The position numbers and the translations under genes are program-made. A stretch of 64,000 bases of DNA from Sphingomonas sp. Leaf20 (GTDB taxonomy: Bacteria; Pseudomonadota; Alphaproteobacteria; Sphingomonadales; Sphingomonadaceae), in NCBI RefSeq assembly GCF_001421535.1, contig NZ_LMKN01000008.1:772980-836979 (forward strand), given 5' to 3'. The notes under the pieces were generated by a model. The model did no database searches, was not told the DNA's origin, and saw nothing but the letters and a program-made list of their open reading frames with translations. Below, one piece after another: positions 35,393-44,593 of the stretch. Position 1 is the first letter of the stretch. The number at the start of each line of letters is the position of its first letter.

Positions 35393-36109
35393 ATGCTGAC
35401 AGGTAAGTTTCTACTAGGTCGCGGTCGGGATGAATTGACCGAAAACGAGGCCATGATCCTCGAAAACAGCGTCCATGACGTCAAGACGATGCCCGGCCGG
35501 TTCCGGCTCGTCCGCGCGGGCGAACCCGTGGAAACGAGCACGTTGCTGCTCGAGGGGTTCATCTGCCGCTACATGGACGACCGTGACGGGCTGCGGCAGG
35601 TCGTCGCGGTGCACGTCCCCGGCGATTTCGTCGACCTGCACGCCTTCCCGATGAAGCGGCTCGATCACGACGTCGCGGCGCTGGGACCGGTCAAGGTCGC
35701 GTTGTTCGAACATGCCACGCTCCAGACGATCACCGAAAACCACCCGCATCTCACGCGGATGCTGTGGTTCAGCACGTTGCTCGACGCCGCACAGCACCGC
35801 GAATGGATCTTCCGGATCGGACGACTGGGCGCAGAAGGCCGCATCGCGCACCTGTTCTGCGAGATCTATACGCGGTTGCAGATGGTCGGGCTGGCCAGCG
35901 ACGGTCGGTTCACGCTGCCGATGACTCAGCCGGACCTGGCCGAGGCCTGCGGCATCACCGGGGTCCATGTGAATCGTGTCCTGAGGATGCTGCGCGAGCG
36001 CAACTTGTTGACTTTCAAGGCAAATGCTGGACACATCATCGACTTCTCGGCGCTTGCCAAGATCGGCGAATTCGTCCCGGACTATCTGTATGGCAAGGCC
36101 GAAACCTAG
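35393..36109 (+). CDS. Crp/Fnr family transcriptional regulator
   Basis: 238 residues from the Met at 35393, which follows AAAGGG at a suitable distance; the open frame extends 74 codons upstream without family features. The cyclic-nucleotide-like barrel is at about residues 20-130 (RFRLVRAGEPVETSTLLLEG, VPGDFVDLHAFPMKRLDH). The DNA-binding helix-turn-helix is near 180-205 (MTQPDLAEACGITGVHVNRV). Fnr-type cysteines and Crp cAMP residues are absent; this resembles the FixK/DNR-like clade whose members respond to oxygen, nitric oxide or other signals. It is divergent from the DUF1989/YqcI operon and likely controls it. Confidence 0.9.
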   Translation: MLTGKFLLGRGRDELTENEAMILENSVHDVKTMPGRFRLVRAGEPVETSTLLLEGFICRYMDDRDGLRQVVAVHVPGDFVDLHAFPMKRLDHDVAALGPVKVALFEHATLQTITENHPHLTRMLWFSTLLDAAQHREWIFRIGRLGAEGRIAHLFCEIYTRLQMVGLASDGRFTLPMTQPDLAEACGITGVHVNRVLRMLRERNLLTFKANAGHIIDFSALAKIGEFVPDYLYGKAET

Positions 36110-36122
36110 TCGGGAGCGTCGC

Positions 36123-36356
36123 ATGATCGATAGAATGAAATCCGAAGACACGCCGGGCGTTGCCGCCGCGGAAAGCGGCGAAGTGACGCTGGACGGCCCC
36201 GATGGCGTGGCGATCACCTTCAGCCCGGCGGCAGCGCGCGAAACGGGTCAGCGCTTGATCCAGGCGGCCGATATGGCCGACAAGCAGCGCAGGGATGCTG
36301 CAATGGCCCCCGGTGGCGATGTGGGGGATGGCGATGACGACGAGGGTGACGAATAG
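36123..36356 (+). CDS. Small acidic hypothetical protein
   Basis: 77 residues. GGGAG 8 bases upstream (36110-36114) is a good ribosome site. The middle (LDGPDGVAITFSPAAARETGQRL) looks like a short helix-beta segment and the C-terminus is strongly acidic (GDGDDDEGDE). No membrane helix or signal peptide and no recognised family. It begins 13 bases after the Crp/Fnr stop, so it is probably cotranscribed. The last part overlaps the start of the GH92 gene in another frame. Confidence 0.55.
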   Translation: MIDRMKSEDTPGVAAAESGEVTLDGPDGVAITFSPAAARETGQRLIQAADMADKQRRDAAMAPGGDVGDGDDDEGDE

Positions 36357-38748
36357 CCTGAGGGCTACGGTCCGGCCGGCGGATCGAACACGGCGGTTCT
36401 CCTGGCGCGGCCTGGCGAGCATGGTGCCGCTCGCCGTCGCCGTCTCTGCGGCCGCACCAGCGGCGGGACAGGAGGCCGCTGCTGCATCAGCGGCGCGGTC
36501 TTCGGCGTACGACAGCGTCGATCCGATGATCGGCACCGGCGGCGAGGGGCATACGTTCCCGGGCGCGAGCGCGCCGTTCGGCATGGTGCAGCTGAGCCCG
36601 GACACCGATACCGGGTGCGAGATCCGCAAATGCTACGCGCATGCCGCAGGCTATCGCTACGACGACCCGACCATCCAGGGTTTCAGCCACACGCATTTCT
36701 CGGGCGCCGGGCATTCAGACCTGGGTGACATCCTGGTGATGCCGATGTCGGGCGACGTGACGTCGTTCGATCCGGGGGATCCGGCAAAACCGGGGACAGG
36801 GTACCGGTCGCGGTTCAGTCATGCGAGCGAGATTGCGCAGCCGGGTTATTACGCGGTCACGCTCGACGACGCGAAGGTGCGTGCCGAGATGACCGCCGGG
36901 ACGCGGATCGGCGTGCATCGCTATCGCTTCCCCGCGGCAACCGCCGCGCATCTGATCATCGACCTGCGCAGTTCGCTCTATGCATATCCCGGCAAGATCC
37001 TCTGGTCGTCGCTGCGGCTGCGCGCCGACGGGACGCTGACCGGGATGCGCGAGACCCGCGGCTGGGCGCCGGGGCGCAAGCTGTTCTTCGCCATGCGCTT
37101 TTCCAAGCCGATCACCGCGCATGCGTTCGTCAACCGAGAGACGGACGTTGCGTACAAGGGCTTCCAGGGACCGGGGGGCGGGACCGATGCGGTTCCCGAG
37201 TTGCTCGGTCGCGCGCTCGAGGCACGGCTCGATTTCGGGCCGCTCGATGCGCCGCTCGAGGTGCGCGTCGCGGTGTCGGGCGTCGACGAGGCGGGCGCGA
37301 TCGCCAATCTCGACAGCGAACCGGGCGGGTTCGACGCGGTTCGCGCGGCGACGCGGTCCGCCTGGACCCAGGCGCTCGACGCGGTCGCGATCAATGCCGC
37401 GCCGAAGATGCGGACGAACGTCTATACCGCGCTGTACCACAGCCTGCTCGCCCCCAGTGTCTGGAGCGATGCGGATGGCCGGTTCCGCGGTCCGGACGAT
37501 CAGGTGCACAAGGCCGACGGCTACACCGCCCGATCGACGTTTTCGCTATGGGACACGTTCCGCGCCGAGCATCCGCTGCTGACGCTCGTACAGCCCGCAC
37601 GGACCAGCGACGATATCGTCCGGTCGCTCGTCGCAAGCCGGACGTTCAGCCCGCACGGGATCCTGCCGGTGTGGCAGTTTGCCGGACGCGAGACGTGGAC
37701 GATGATCGGCTATCATGCGGTTCCCGTCATCGCCGATGCCTATCTGAAGGGCGTGCAGGGCTATGATGGCAATGCGGCGCTCGACGCGATGGTCGCGAGT
37801 GCGGACTATGCCCCCTATGGCGGGCTCGGCGACTATATCGCGCAGGGCTATGTCCCGATCGACGAGGAGCCAGAGGCGGCGTCGAAGACGGTCGAATATG
37901 CCTATGACGACTGGACGATCGCGCGGATGGCCCGCGCGCTGGGGCGGAACGACGTCGCCGCGCGGTTCGAGAAGCGCGCCGGCAACTGGCGCAACAGCTT
38001 CGACGTCAAGACCGGGTTCCTGCGCGCGCGCAAAAGCGACGGCAGCTTTCGCGTCCCGTTCGACCCGACGGCGATCAATTACGGATCGGACTATACCGAG
38101 GGCAATGCCTGGCAATATTCCTGGTTCGTGCCGCACGACCAGGGCGGGCTGTTCCGCCTGCTCGGCGGCGACAGGAAGGTCGTCGCCAAGCTCGATGCGA
38201 TGTTCGACTACGACAATTCAAAGATCGACTACAGCCATGCCGAGGATATCGCCGGGCTGATCGGCCAATATATCCATGGCAACGAACCCAGCCATCACGT
38301 CGCCTATCTCTATGACTTCGCAGGACAACCCTGGCGGACGCAGGAGCGGTTGAAGCAGATCGTCGAGAGCCAGTACAAGCCGACGCCGGACGGGCTGTCG
38401 GGGAATGACGATCTGGGCCAGATGTCCGCCTGGCTCGTCTTTACCGCGCTCGGCTTCTATCCGGTGGCGCCGGGTACCGGCGAATATGTCATCGGCCGCC
38501 CGTTCGTCGATCGCGCAGTGTTGACGGTCCCCGGCGGCAAGACGTTCACGATGGTTGCGGACGGACTGACGCCCGCCAACGCCTATGTCGGGCGCGTCAC
38601 GCTGAACGGAAAACCGCTTGCGAAAAGCGTCGTCACTCACGCGCAAATCCTCGCCGGCGGCGAATTGCGGTTCGTCATGCAAGCCAAACCCAACGTGAAA
38701 TGGGCGACGAGCAAGGCTGCGCGTCCCTATTCGATGACGCCCTATTAA
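36334..38748 (+). CDS. GH92 family glycosyl hydrolase (alpha-1,2-mannosidase-like)
   Basis: 804 residues from the Met at 36334 (MTTRVTNSLRAT). A long cationic N-terminus then a hydrophobic VPLAVAVSAAAPAAG indicates an export signal. The GH92 signatures are VDPMIGTGGEGHTFPGASAP near the start, GFSHTHFSGAGHSD near residue 120, and near 580-690 YTEGNAWQYSWFVPHD with the catalytic glutamate and SGNDDLGQMSAW with the base aspartates. GH92 enzymes are calcium-dependent exo-mannosidases acting on alpha-linked mannose. It would work in the periplasm. It is followed by a hairpin at 38769-38798. Confidence 0.92.
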   Translation: MTTRVTNSLRATVRPADRTRRFSWRGLASMVPLAVAVSAAAPAAGQEAAAASAARSSAYDSVDPMIGTGGEGHTFPGASAPFGMVQLSPDTDTGCEIRKCYAHAAGYRYDDPTIQGFSHTHFSGAGHSDLGDILVMPMSGDVTSFDPGDPAKPGTGYRSRFSHASEIAQPGYYAVTLDDAKVRAEMTAGTRIGVHRYRFPAATAAHLIIDLRSSLYAYPGKILWSSLRLRADGTLTGMRETRGWAPGRKLFFAMRFSKPITAHAFVNRETDVAYKGFQGPGGGTDAVPELLGRALEARLDFGPLDAPLEVRVAVSGVDEAGAIANLDSEPGGFDAVRAATRSAWTQALDAVAINAAPKMRTNVYTALYHSLLAPSVWSDADGRFRGPDDQVHKADGYTARSTFSLWDTFRAEHPLLTLVQPARTSDDIVRSLVASRTFSPHGILPVWQFAGRETWTMIGYHAVPVIADAYLKGVQGYDGNAALDAMVASADYAPYGGLGDYIAQGYVPIDEEPEAASKTVEYAYDDWTIARMARALGRNDVAARFEKRAGNWRNSFDVKTGFLRARKSDGSFRVPFDPTAINYGSDYTEGNAWQYSWFVPHDQGGLFRLLGGDRKVVAKLDAMFDYDNSKIDYSHAEDIAGLIGQYIHGNEPSHHVAYLYDFAGQPWRTQERLKQIVESQYKPTPDGLSGNDDLGQMSAWLVFTALGFYPVAPGTGEYVIGRPFVDRAVLTVPGGKTFTMVADGLTPANAYVGRVTLNGKPLAKSVVTHAQILAGGELRFVMQAKPNVKWATSKAARPYSMTPY

Positions 38749-38768
38749 CCGCGCCGCGACGACTTCGC

Positions 38769-38798
38769 GCACCGCCCGCTTTTCGAGGCGGGCGGTGC
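38769..38798 (+). terminator. Hairpin after the GH92 gene
   Basis: An 11-bp perfect stem GCACCGCCCGC/GCGGGCGGTGC around an 8-base loop TTTTCGAG, 20 bases past the stop. The following GGGGTTTCGCC has only a short T-run. Confidence 0.65.
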
Positions 38799-38859
38799 AC
38801 GGGGTTTCGCCACGCAACTTTATTGCTATGCTGCGGCCAACATCGTCCGGGAGAACCAT

Positions 38860-40995
38860 GTGCATTTTCTACCTCTCGTCTTCAGTGCAGCTGCGCTGAT
38901 GGCGTCTACGTCCGCGATCGCGCAAACCGGTGCGGCGCCCGTCGCGCCCGCCGCCAACCCCCTGCTCGCCGACTGGGCGGGCCCGACCGGCGGCGTGCCG
39001 CCCTGGGACAAGGTTCGACCCGAGCTGTTCCCACAGGCGTTCGAGACCGCGCTCGCCGAGCGGACGGCCCAATATCGCAAGATCGCGGACAATCCGGCCA
39101 AGCCGAGTTTCGCCAACACGATCGTGCCGATGCAGCTGGTCGGCAAGCGCTATGGCCAGGTGATGACGCTGTTCGGCGTGATGACCAGCAACATGAACAC
39201 GCCCGCGTATCAGAAGCTCGACCGCGAATGGTCGCCGAAATTCTCCGCCGCGTCGGATGCGATCACGTTCGACAAGCCGCTGTTCGCGCGGATCCAGGCG
39301 ATCTACGACGCGCGCAATTCGAGCGGATTGAACGCACAGCAGATCCGGCTCGTGACGCGGATCTACGACAGCTATGTCCGTCAGGGCGCCAAGCTGAACG
39401 ACGCGCAGAAGGCGCAGCTGTCGCAGTACAACCAGCAGCTCGCGACGCAGTTCTCGACATTCGGCGAGAAGCTGCTCGCGGACGAGAGCAAGGCGATCTC
39501 GGTCACCGACGAGGCACAGCTCGCGGGGCTTCCCGACAGCGTGAAGGCGGTCGCCAAGGCGGCGGCGGCCGAGCGCAAGCTGCCGGGCTACGCGATCGTC
39601 AACACGCGCTCCGCGGTCGATCCGGTGCTGACCTATGCCACCGACCGCGCGCTGCGTGAGAAGGTGTGGCGCGCGTTCGTCAACCGCGGCGACAATGGCG
39701 ACGCGAACGACACGAACGCGACGATCGCGCAGATCGTCAAGCTGCGCGCCGACCGCGCGCATCTGCTCGGGTTCAAGACGCATGCCGACTGGCGGATGCA
39801 GGACACGATGGCCAAGACGCCCGCCGCGGCGATGGACCTGATGATGCGCGTCTGGCCCGCCGCCAAGGGGCGCGTCGCCGAGGAGGTCGCGGACATGCAG
39901 AAGATCGCCGGCGCGTCGCTGACAATCGAGCCGTGGGATTACCGCTTCTATCAGGAGAAGGTGCGCAAGAGCCGCTACGACCTGGATCAGGCGCAGCTGA
40001 AGCCGTATTTCGAGCTCGGCAACATCATCCAGGGGTCGCTCTATGCCGCCAACCGGCTCTACGGGCTGACCTTCAAGGAGATTACCGGCACGGTTCCGGT
40101 GTTCGAGCCGAACATGCGCGTGTGGAGCGTGACGGACAAGGCCGGCAAGGATGTCGGGCTGTTCTACCGTGACGACTTCGCGCGGACCGGCAAGCGGTCG
40201 GGCGCATGGGCGAACACCTATCGCGGCCAGCGTGGCCTCGCCCCCGCACAGCTGGTGCTGTCATCGAACAACAACAATTTCGCGAAAGGTGCGCCCGGCG
40301 AGCCGATCCTGATCAGCCTCGACGATGCGCAGACGCTGTTCCACGAATTCGGCCACGCGATCCACGCGATGCTTCAGAACGTCGAATATCCGGGCTTGGC
40401 CGGCACGCCGCGCGATTTCGTCGAATATCCGAGCCAGGTGAACGAGCATTGGCTGCTCACCCGCGACGTGCTCGACAAATATGCGCGGCATTACCAGACC
40501 AAGGCGGCGATGCCGCAGGACCTGCTCGACAAGATCGAGAAGTCGCGCACGTTCAACCAGGGGTTTGCGACGGCTGAATATCTGTCATCGGCGATCGTCG
40601 ACATGAAGATCCACACAGTCGCGGACGGCGTGATCGATCCCGACAAGTTCGAGGCGGCGACGCTTGTCGAAATCGGCATGCCCAAGCAGCTGGTGATGCG
40701 TCACCGCGTGCCGCAGTTCCAGCACCTGTTCTCGTCCGACAGCTATTCGGCGGGCTATTACAGCTATTTGTGGTCCGAGACGATGGATGCCGACACGTTC
40801 GCGGCGTTCGAAGAAGCGGGCAGCCCGTGGGACAAGCCGACCGCGGACAAGTTCGCGCGCATCCTGCTGTCGACGGGGAACGAGACGGATCGCGCCGAAG
40901 CCTATCGCGCGTTCCGCGGGCGTGATCCGGACGTCAACGCGCTGCTGAAGAAACGGGGCTTCGATCCCAGCCAAGCCGGGAAGGGCGCAAACTGA
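38860..40995 (+). CDS. M3 family metallopeptidase (Dcp-like)
   Basis: 711 residues starting at GTG 38860, preceded by GGGAG at about 8 bases. A signal peptide (HFLPLVFSAAALMASTSAIA) indicates export, which matches periplasmic peptidyl-dipeptidase Dcp. The zinc site is HEFGH in TLFHEFGHAIHAM near residue 494-498, and the third ligand Glu is in EYPSQVNEHW. The C-terminal SSDSYSAGYYSYLWSETMDAD substrate motif is typical. It cleaves C-terminal dipeptides from small peptides. The stop overlaps the permease start (TGATG). Confidence 0.93.
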   Translation: MHFLPLVFSAAALMASTSAIAQTGAAPVAPAANPLLADWAGPTGGVPPWDKVRPELFPQAFETALAERTAQYRKIADNPAKPSFANTIVPMQLVGKRYGQVMTLFGVMTSNMNTPAYQKLDREWSPKFSAASDAITFDKPLFARIQAIYDARNSSGLNAQQIRLVTRIYDSYVRQGAKLNDAQKAQLSQYNQQLATQFSTFGEKLLADESKAISVTDEAQLAGLPDSVKAVAKAAAAERKLPGYAIVNTRSAVDPVLTYATDRALREKVWRAFVNRGDNGDANDTNATIAQIVKLRADRAHLLGFKTHADWRMQDTMAKTPAAAMDLMMRVWPAAKGRVAEEVADMQKIAGASLTIEPWDYRFYQEKVRKSRYDLDQAQLKPYFELGNIIQGSLYAANRLYGLTFKEITGTVPVFEPNMRVWSVTDKAGKDVGLFYRDDFARTGKRSGAWANTYRGQRGLAPAQLVLSSNNNNFAKGAPGEPILISLDDAQTLFHEFGHAIHAMLQNVEYPGLAGTPRDFVEYPSQVNEHWLLTRDVLDKYARHYQTKAAMPQDLLDKIEKSRTFNQGFATAEYLSSAIVDMKIHTVADGVIDPDKFEAATLVEIGMPKQLVMRHRVPQFQHLFSSDSYSAGYYSYLWSETMDADTFAAFEEAGSPWDKPTADKFARILLSTGNETDRAEAYRAFRGRDPDVNALLKKRGFDPSQAGKGAN

Positions 40996-42284
40996 TGGCA
41001 CCCGATCAGAAAACGCGCCTCAAGGCGATCATCGGCGGATCCACCGGCAACCTTGTCGAGTGGTTCGACTGGTATGTCTATTCCGCGTTCACGCTGTATT
41101 TCGCGCCGCATTTCTTCCCGTCGACGGACCGCACCGCTCAGTTGCTGAGCGCGGCGGCGATCTTTGCGGTGGGCTTCCTGATGCGGCCGATCGGCGCGTG
41201 GATCATGGGGGTCTATTCGGATCGCCACGGCCGCAAGGCGGGGCTCACGGTCGCGGTCACGCTGATGTGCGCGGGCTCGCTGATCATCGCGTGTACGCCG
41301 GGATACGATACGATCGGCGTGTTCGCGCCGATCATGCTGGTGATCGCGCGCCTGATGCAGGGGCTGTCGGTCGGCGGCGAATATGGCGCGTCGGCGACGT
41401 ATCTGACCGAGATGGCGGGCAAGGATCGCCGCGGCTTCTTCTCGTCGTTCCAGTATGTCACGCTGATTTCGGGCCAGCTGCTCGCGATCTGCGTGCTGCT
41501 GGTGCTCCAGTCGACGATGAGCGAGGCGGCGCTCGATTCCTGGGGCTGGCGGATTCCGTTCGCGATCGGCGCGGTTCTCGCCGTCGTCGTGTTCTACATT
41601 CGCCGCGGGCTCGCCGAAACGCAGAGCTTCGAGAACGCCAAGTCCGAGGCGGGCGACGGCAAGCCGAAGTCGGGCTTCATCCAGCTCGTCACCAAGCATC
41701 CGCGCGAGACGATGACGGTGATGCTGCTGACCGCAGGCGGTACGCTCGCCTTCTATGCCTACTCGATCTACATGCAGAAGTTCCTGGTCAACACCAGCGG
41801 GTTCAGCCGCGAAGTGGCGAGCCAGATCAATGCGGCGACGCTGTTCGTGTTCATGCTGTTGCAGCCGGTCGCGGGCGGTCTGTCGGATCGGGTCGGGCGC
41901 AAGCCGCTGATGATCGCGTTCGGCATTGCCGGGGTGTTGTTCACCTATCCGATCTTTACCGCGCTCGAGACCGCGACCAATCCGATCTATGCCGGGTTGC
42001 TGGTGATGGCGGCGTTGGTGATCGTGACGGGCTATACGTCGATCAACGCGGTCGTGAAGGCGGAGCTGTTCCCGGCGCATATCCGCGCGCTGGGCGTCGC
42101 CTTGCCCTATGCGCTCGCCAACACGCTGTTCGGCGGGACCGCCGAGGTCGTCGCGCTGAAGTTCAAGGACGCGGGCTTCGAACGCGGCTTCTACTGGTAT
42201 GTGACCGCGATGATCGCAGTGTCGCTGGTCGTGTATTTGATGATGAAGGACACGCGGACGAACAGCCAGATCGTCGAGGACTGA
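40995..42284 (+). CDS. MHS-type MFS permease (alpha-ketoglutarate/dicarboxylate-like)
   Basis: 429 residues, 12 membrane helices. GNLVEWFDWYVYS before the first helix, the loop-2/3 motif GVYSDRHGRKAGL, GGEYGASATYLTEMAG in helix 4/5 and LSDRVGRKPLMI in the second half mark the metabolite:H+ symporter branch that includes KgtP and ProP. Substrate cannot be fixed; a product of peptide or sugar breakdown is plausible given the preceding peptidase and mannosidase. It is translationally coupled to the peptidase. Confidence 0.9.
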   Translation: MAPDQKTRLKAIIGGSTGNLVEWFDWYVYSAFTLYFAPHFFPSTDRTAQLLSAAAIFAVGFLMRPIGAWIMGVYSDRHGRKAGLTVAVTLMCAGSLIIACTPGYDTIGVFAPIMLVIARLMQGLSVGGEYGASATYLTEMAGKDRRGFFSSFQYVTLISGQLLAICVLLVLQSTMSEAALDSWGWRIPFAIGAVLAVVVFYIRRGLAETQSFENAKSEAGDGKPKSGFIQLVTKHPRETMTVMLLTAGGTLAFYAYSIYMQKFLVNTSGFSREVASQINAATLFVFMLLQPVAGGLSDRVGRKPLMIAFGIAGVLFTYPIFTALETATNPIYAGLLVMAALVIVTGYTSINAVVKAELFPAHIRALGVALPYALANTLFGGTAEVVALKFKDAGFERGFYWYVTAMIAVSLVVYLMMKDTRTNSQIVED

Positions 42285-42295
42285 CGCCCGCTCAC

Positions 42296-42390
42296 CCGAT
42301 CCGTCATCCTGACGAAAGTCAGGATCCAGAGCCCAATGACGTAGCGGTCGTGGCTCTGGATCCTGGGTCGAGCCCAGGATGACGGATCGG
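42296..42390. repeat. Cloverleaf-like palindromic repeat element
   Basis: Sixteen-base perfect outer arms CCGATCCGTCATCCTG / CAGGATGACGGATCGG enclose two smaller hairpins (CCTGAC-GAAA-GTCAGG and CCTGGG-TCGAG-CCCAGG) and an inner ATCCAGAGCC/GGCTCTGGAT pairing. It sits between the convergent permease and histidine kinase genes and may terminate both. The CCGTCA...TGACGG ends and hairpin plan recur at 56458-56550 and 63909-63994. Confidence 0.85.
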
Positions 42391-42416
42391 GGCAGGCGTG
42401 TACGCCCTGCCTCGCC

Positions 42417-43805
42417 TCAGCGCGGCAATTCTATGATCGCGTCGAGTCCGCCGCCGGAACGGTTGACGAGGCGGATCTCACCGCCGGCCTCGCGGATGAT
42501 GGCGCGGGCGAGTGCGAGCCCCAGCCCGATCCCCCCGGTTTCGCGGTTGCGCGACGTCTCGAGCCGGGTGAACGCATCGAACACGTCGCCCATCCGGTCC
42601 TCGGGGATCCCGGGCCCCTGGTCGGCGACGACGATCGCGACCGAACGCGCGTCCGCCTCGACGCGGACCTCTGCCGATCCACCGTATTTGACCGCGTTCT
42701 CGATCAGGTTGCGGACCGCGCGCCGGATCAGCGACGGCCGCAGGTGCATCCGCAGCCGGTCCGCCTCGACGAACGTCACCTCGTCGCCGATATCGCGGAA
42801 ATCCTCGACCACCGCGTCGACCAGTGCGGCCAGATCGACATCGGTCGGCGGCTCGCTCGGGCGACCCAGCCGCGCGAGCGACAGGATGTCGTCGAGCGTG
42901 CGGTTCATCTCGGCGATCGTCTCGGCCATTCGCGCGCGATCGGTATCGTCATCGACCGATTCGATGCGGACCCGCAACGCCGCGAGCGGGGTGCGGAGGT
43001 CGTGGCCGATCGCGCCGAGCATCCGATCCTTCTCGTCGAGCATCGCCGTGATGCGCAGTCGCAGCGCATTGAAGGCGACGATCAGCGCGGCGATGTCGTC
43101 AGGCCCGTGCGGCGACAGCGGTACGCCGGGCTCGCCGGGGCGGAAGCGCTCCGCCGCCTCGCGCAGGTCGCGCAACGGCCGGGACATCCGCCGCACGATC
43201 CAGAGCACGGGAAGCAGCACGACCCCGTAGAGGATCGCGGTCTGTGTCAGCACGGCGATCAGAAGGCGCCAACCCGGTTGCGGCCAGGGCGCGGTGATCG
43301 CCAGCCAGCCATGGCCGGGCTGCTCGACCGCGATCAGCAACATGCTGCCCTGCCGGTCGGACCGGTGATCGGCGGACGTGGTATCGGATGCCTTCTGGCC
43401 GTTCCGGTGCCGCGACCGGTTGGAGTCATCGTCCTCGGGGCGCAGCCCGGTATCGATCCGCCCCACCACGACACCTTGATCGGCAAGCTGACGGCGAAGC
43501 TCCGCGGCAACCTCCGGATGGCGTTCGGTCGTGCCGTGCCTGATCGGATTGGCGGGCAGGCGCCGGATCCGCCCGCGATCCGCGGTGAGAACGCGGCCGC
43601 CATGCGCCTCGCGGTCGAGCGCATCGGCGATCCGCGTCGCGACCGGACGCGTCGCCTGCGCGAGGCGAAACTCCGCACGGTCGCGCAAGATAAGCGTGAA
43701 GTTGATCGCCTGCGCGACGAACAGCGCGATCGCGATGAGCAGCGCCATCTGGCCTGCAAGGCTGCGCGGCCAGGGGCGGGTGCGGATCGCGGCGGGCCGG
43801 CTCAA
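42417..43805 (-). CDS. Two-component sensor histidine kinase
   Basis: 462 residues if it starts at the TTG overlapping the regulator stop (43805); the Met at 43748 gives 443 residues. Transmembrane helix near residue 25-45 (ALLIAIALFVAQAINFTLIL), a ~150-residue periplasmic region, a second helix (LLIAVLTQTAILYGVVLLPV) and a HAMP-like SRPLRDLREAAE follow. The H-box is AIGHDLRTPLAALRVR, with N-box LIENAVKYG, G1 DQGPGIP and G2 GGIGLGLALARA. It is an EnvZ-like inner-membrane kinase partnered with the preceding regulator gene. The signal is unknown. Confidence 0.92.
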   Translation of the reverse strand: MSRPAAIRTRPWPRSLAGQMALLIAIALFVAQAINFTLILRDRAEFRLAQATRPVATRIADALDREAHGGRVLTADRGRIRRLPANPIRHGTTERHPEVAAELRRQLADQGVVVGRIDTGLRPEDDDSNRSRHRNGQKASDTTSADHRSDRQGSMLLIAVEQPGHGWLAITAPWPQPGWRLLIAVLTQTAILYGVVLLPVLWIVRRMSRPLRDLREAAERFRPGEPGVPLSPHGPDDIAALIVAFNALRLRITAMLDEKDRMLGAIGHDLRTPLAALRVRIESVDDDTDRARMAETIAEMNRTLDDILSLARLGRPSEPPTDVDLAALVDAVVEDFRDIGDEVTFVEADRLRMHLRPSLIRRAVRNLIENAVKYGGSAEVRVEADARSVAIVVADQGPGIPEDRMGDVFDAFTRLETSRNRETGGIGLGLALARAIIREAGGEIRLVNRSGGGLDAIIELPR

Positions 43806-44539
43806 AGGCGGATGACCTCGGCGGCGAGCGTGTAGCCGCCGCCCCAGACGGTCTTGATCAGTTCGGGCGTCTTGGCATCCGCCTCGATCTTGCGGCGCAG
43901 GCGGCTGACCTGGTTGTCGATCGCGCGGTCGAACGCTGCGGCCTCGCGGCCCTGCGTCAGGTCGAGCAGCTGGTCGCGCGTCAGGACCTGGCGCGGTCGC
44001 GTGACGAGCGCGAGCAGGAGGTTGTATTCGCCGGTCGACAGCGGCACCGAGACGCCCTCGCGATCGACGAGCGCGCGTTCGCCCGATTTCAGCACCCAGC
44101 CGGCAAAGGCGTAGGAATTGGCCTCGGGGGCGTGCTGCCGTGCACCGCCTGCCGTCGCACGGCGGAGAATGACCTTCACGCGCGTCGCGAGTTCGCGCGG
44201 CGAGAAGGGCTTCACGACATAATCGTCGGCGCCCATCTCGAGCCCGATGATCCGGTCGGTTTCCTCCGCGCGCGCGGTCAGCAGGATGACGGGGACGTCG
44301 CTGGTCGCGGCGATGTGCCGGCACAGGCTCAGCCCGTCCTCGCCCGGCATCATGATGTCGAGGATCACGAGATCGATCGCATAGGCGGTCAGCCGCGTCC
44401 GCGCGCTTTCCGCATCGCCCGCCTGCGTGACGCGGAAACCCTGCTTGCTCAGATAGGCAGCCAAAGGCTCACGGATCGAACGCTCGTCGTCGACGAGCAA
44501 CAGATGCGGCATGTCTCCCATGGGGGCGACGTCTAGCAT
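43802..44539 (-). CDS. OmpR/PhoB family response regulator
   Basis: 245 residues with three candidate Met starts (44539, 44521, 44512). The receiver domain has acidic pocket LLLVDDERSIRE, phospho-acceptor Asp in VILDIMMPGEDG near residue 59, Thr in LLTARAEE and Lys in VVKPFSP. The C-terminal winged helix ends with NQVSRLRRKIEAD and IKTVWGGGYTL. It likely controls envelope-related genes. The stop overlaps the kinase start; the EF-hand gene is 54 bases upstream on the same strand. Confidence 0.95.
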   Translation of the reverse strand: MLDVAPMGDMPHLLLVDDERSIREPLAAYLSKQGFRVTQAGDAESARTRLTAYAIDLVILDIMMPGEDGLSLCRHIAATSDVPVILLTARAEETDRIIGLEMGADDYVVKPFSPRELATRVKVILRRATAGGARQHAPEANSYAFAGWVLKSGERALVDREGVSVPLSTGEYNLLLALVTRPRQVLTRDQLLDLTQGREAAAFDRAIDNQVSRLRRKIEADAKTPELIKTVWGGGYTLAAEVIRL

Positions 44540-44593
44540 GGTGCGTGTCCATGTGAAGCGTCGGACGGATTCGCCCCGTCCGACGCGTGGGTG

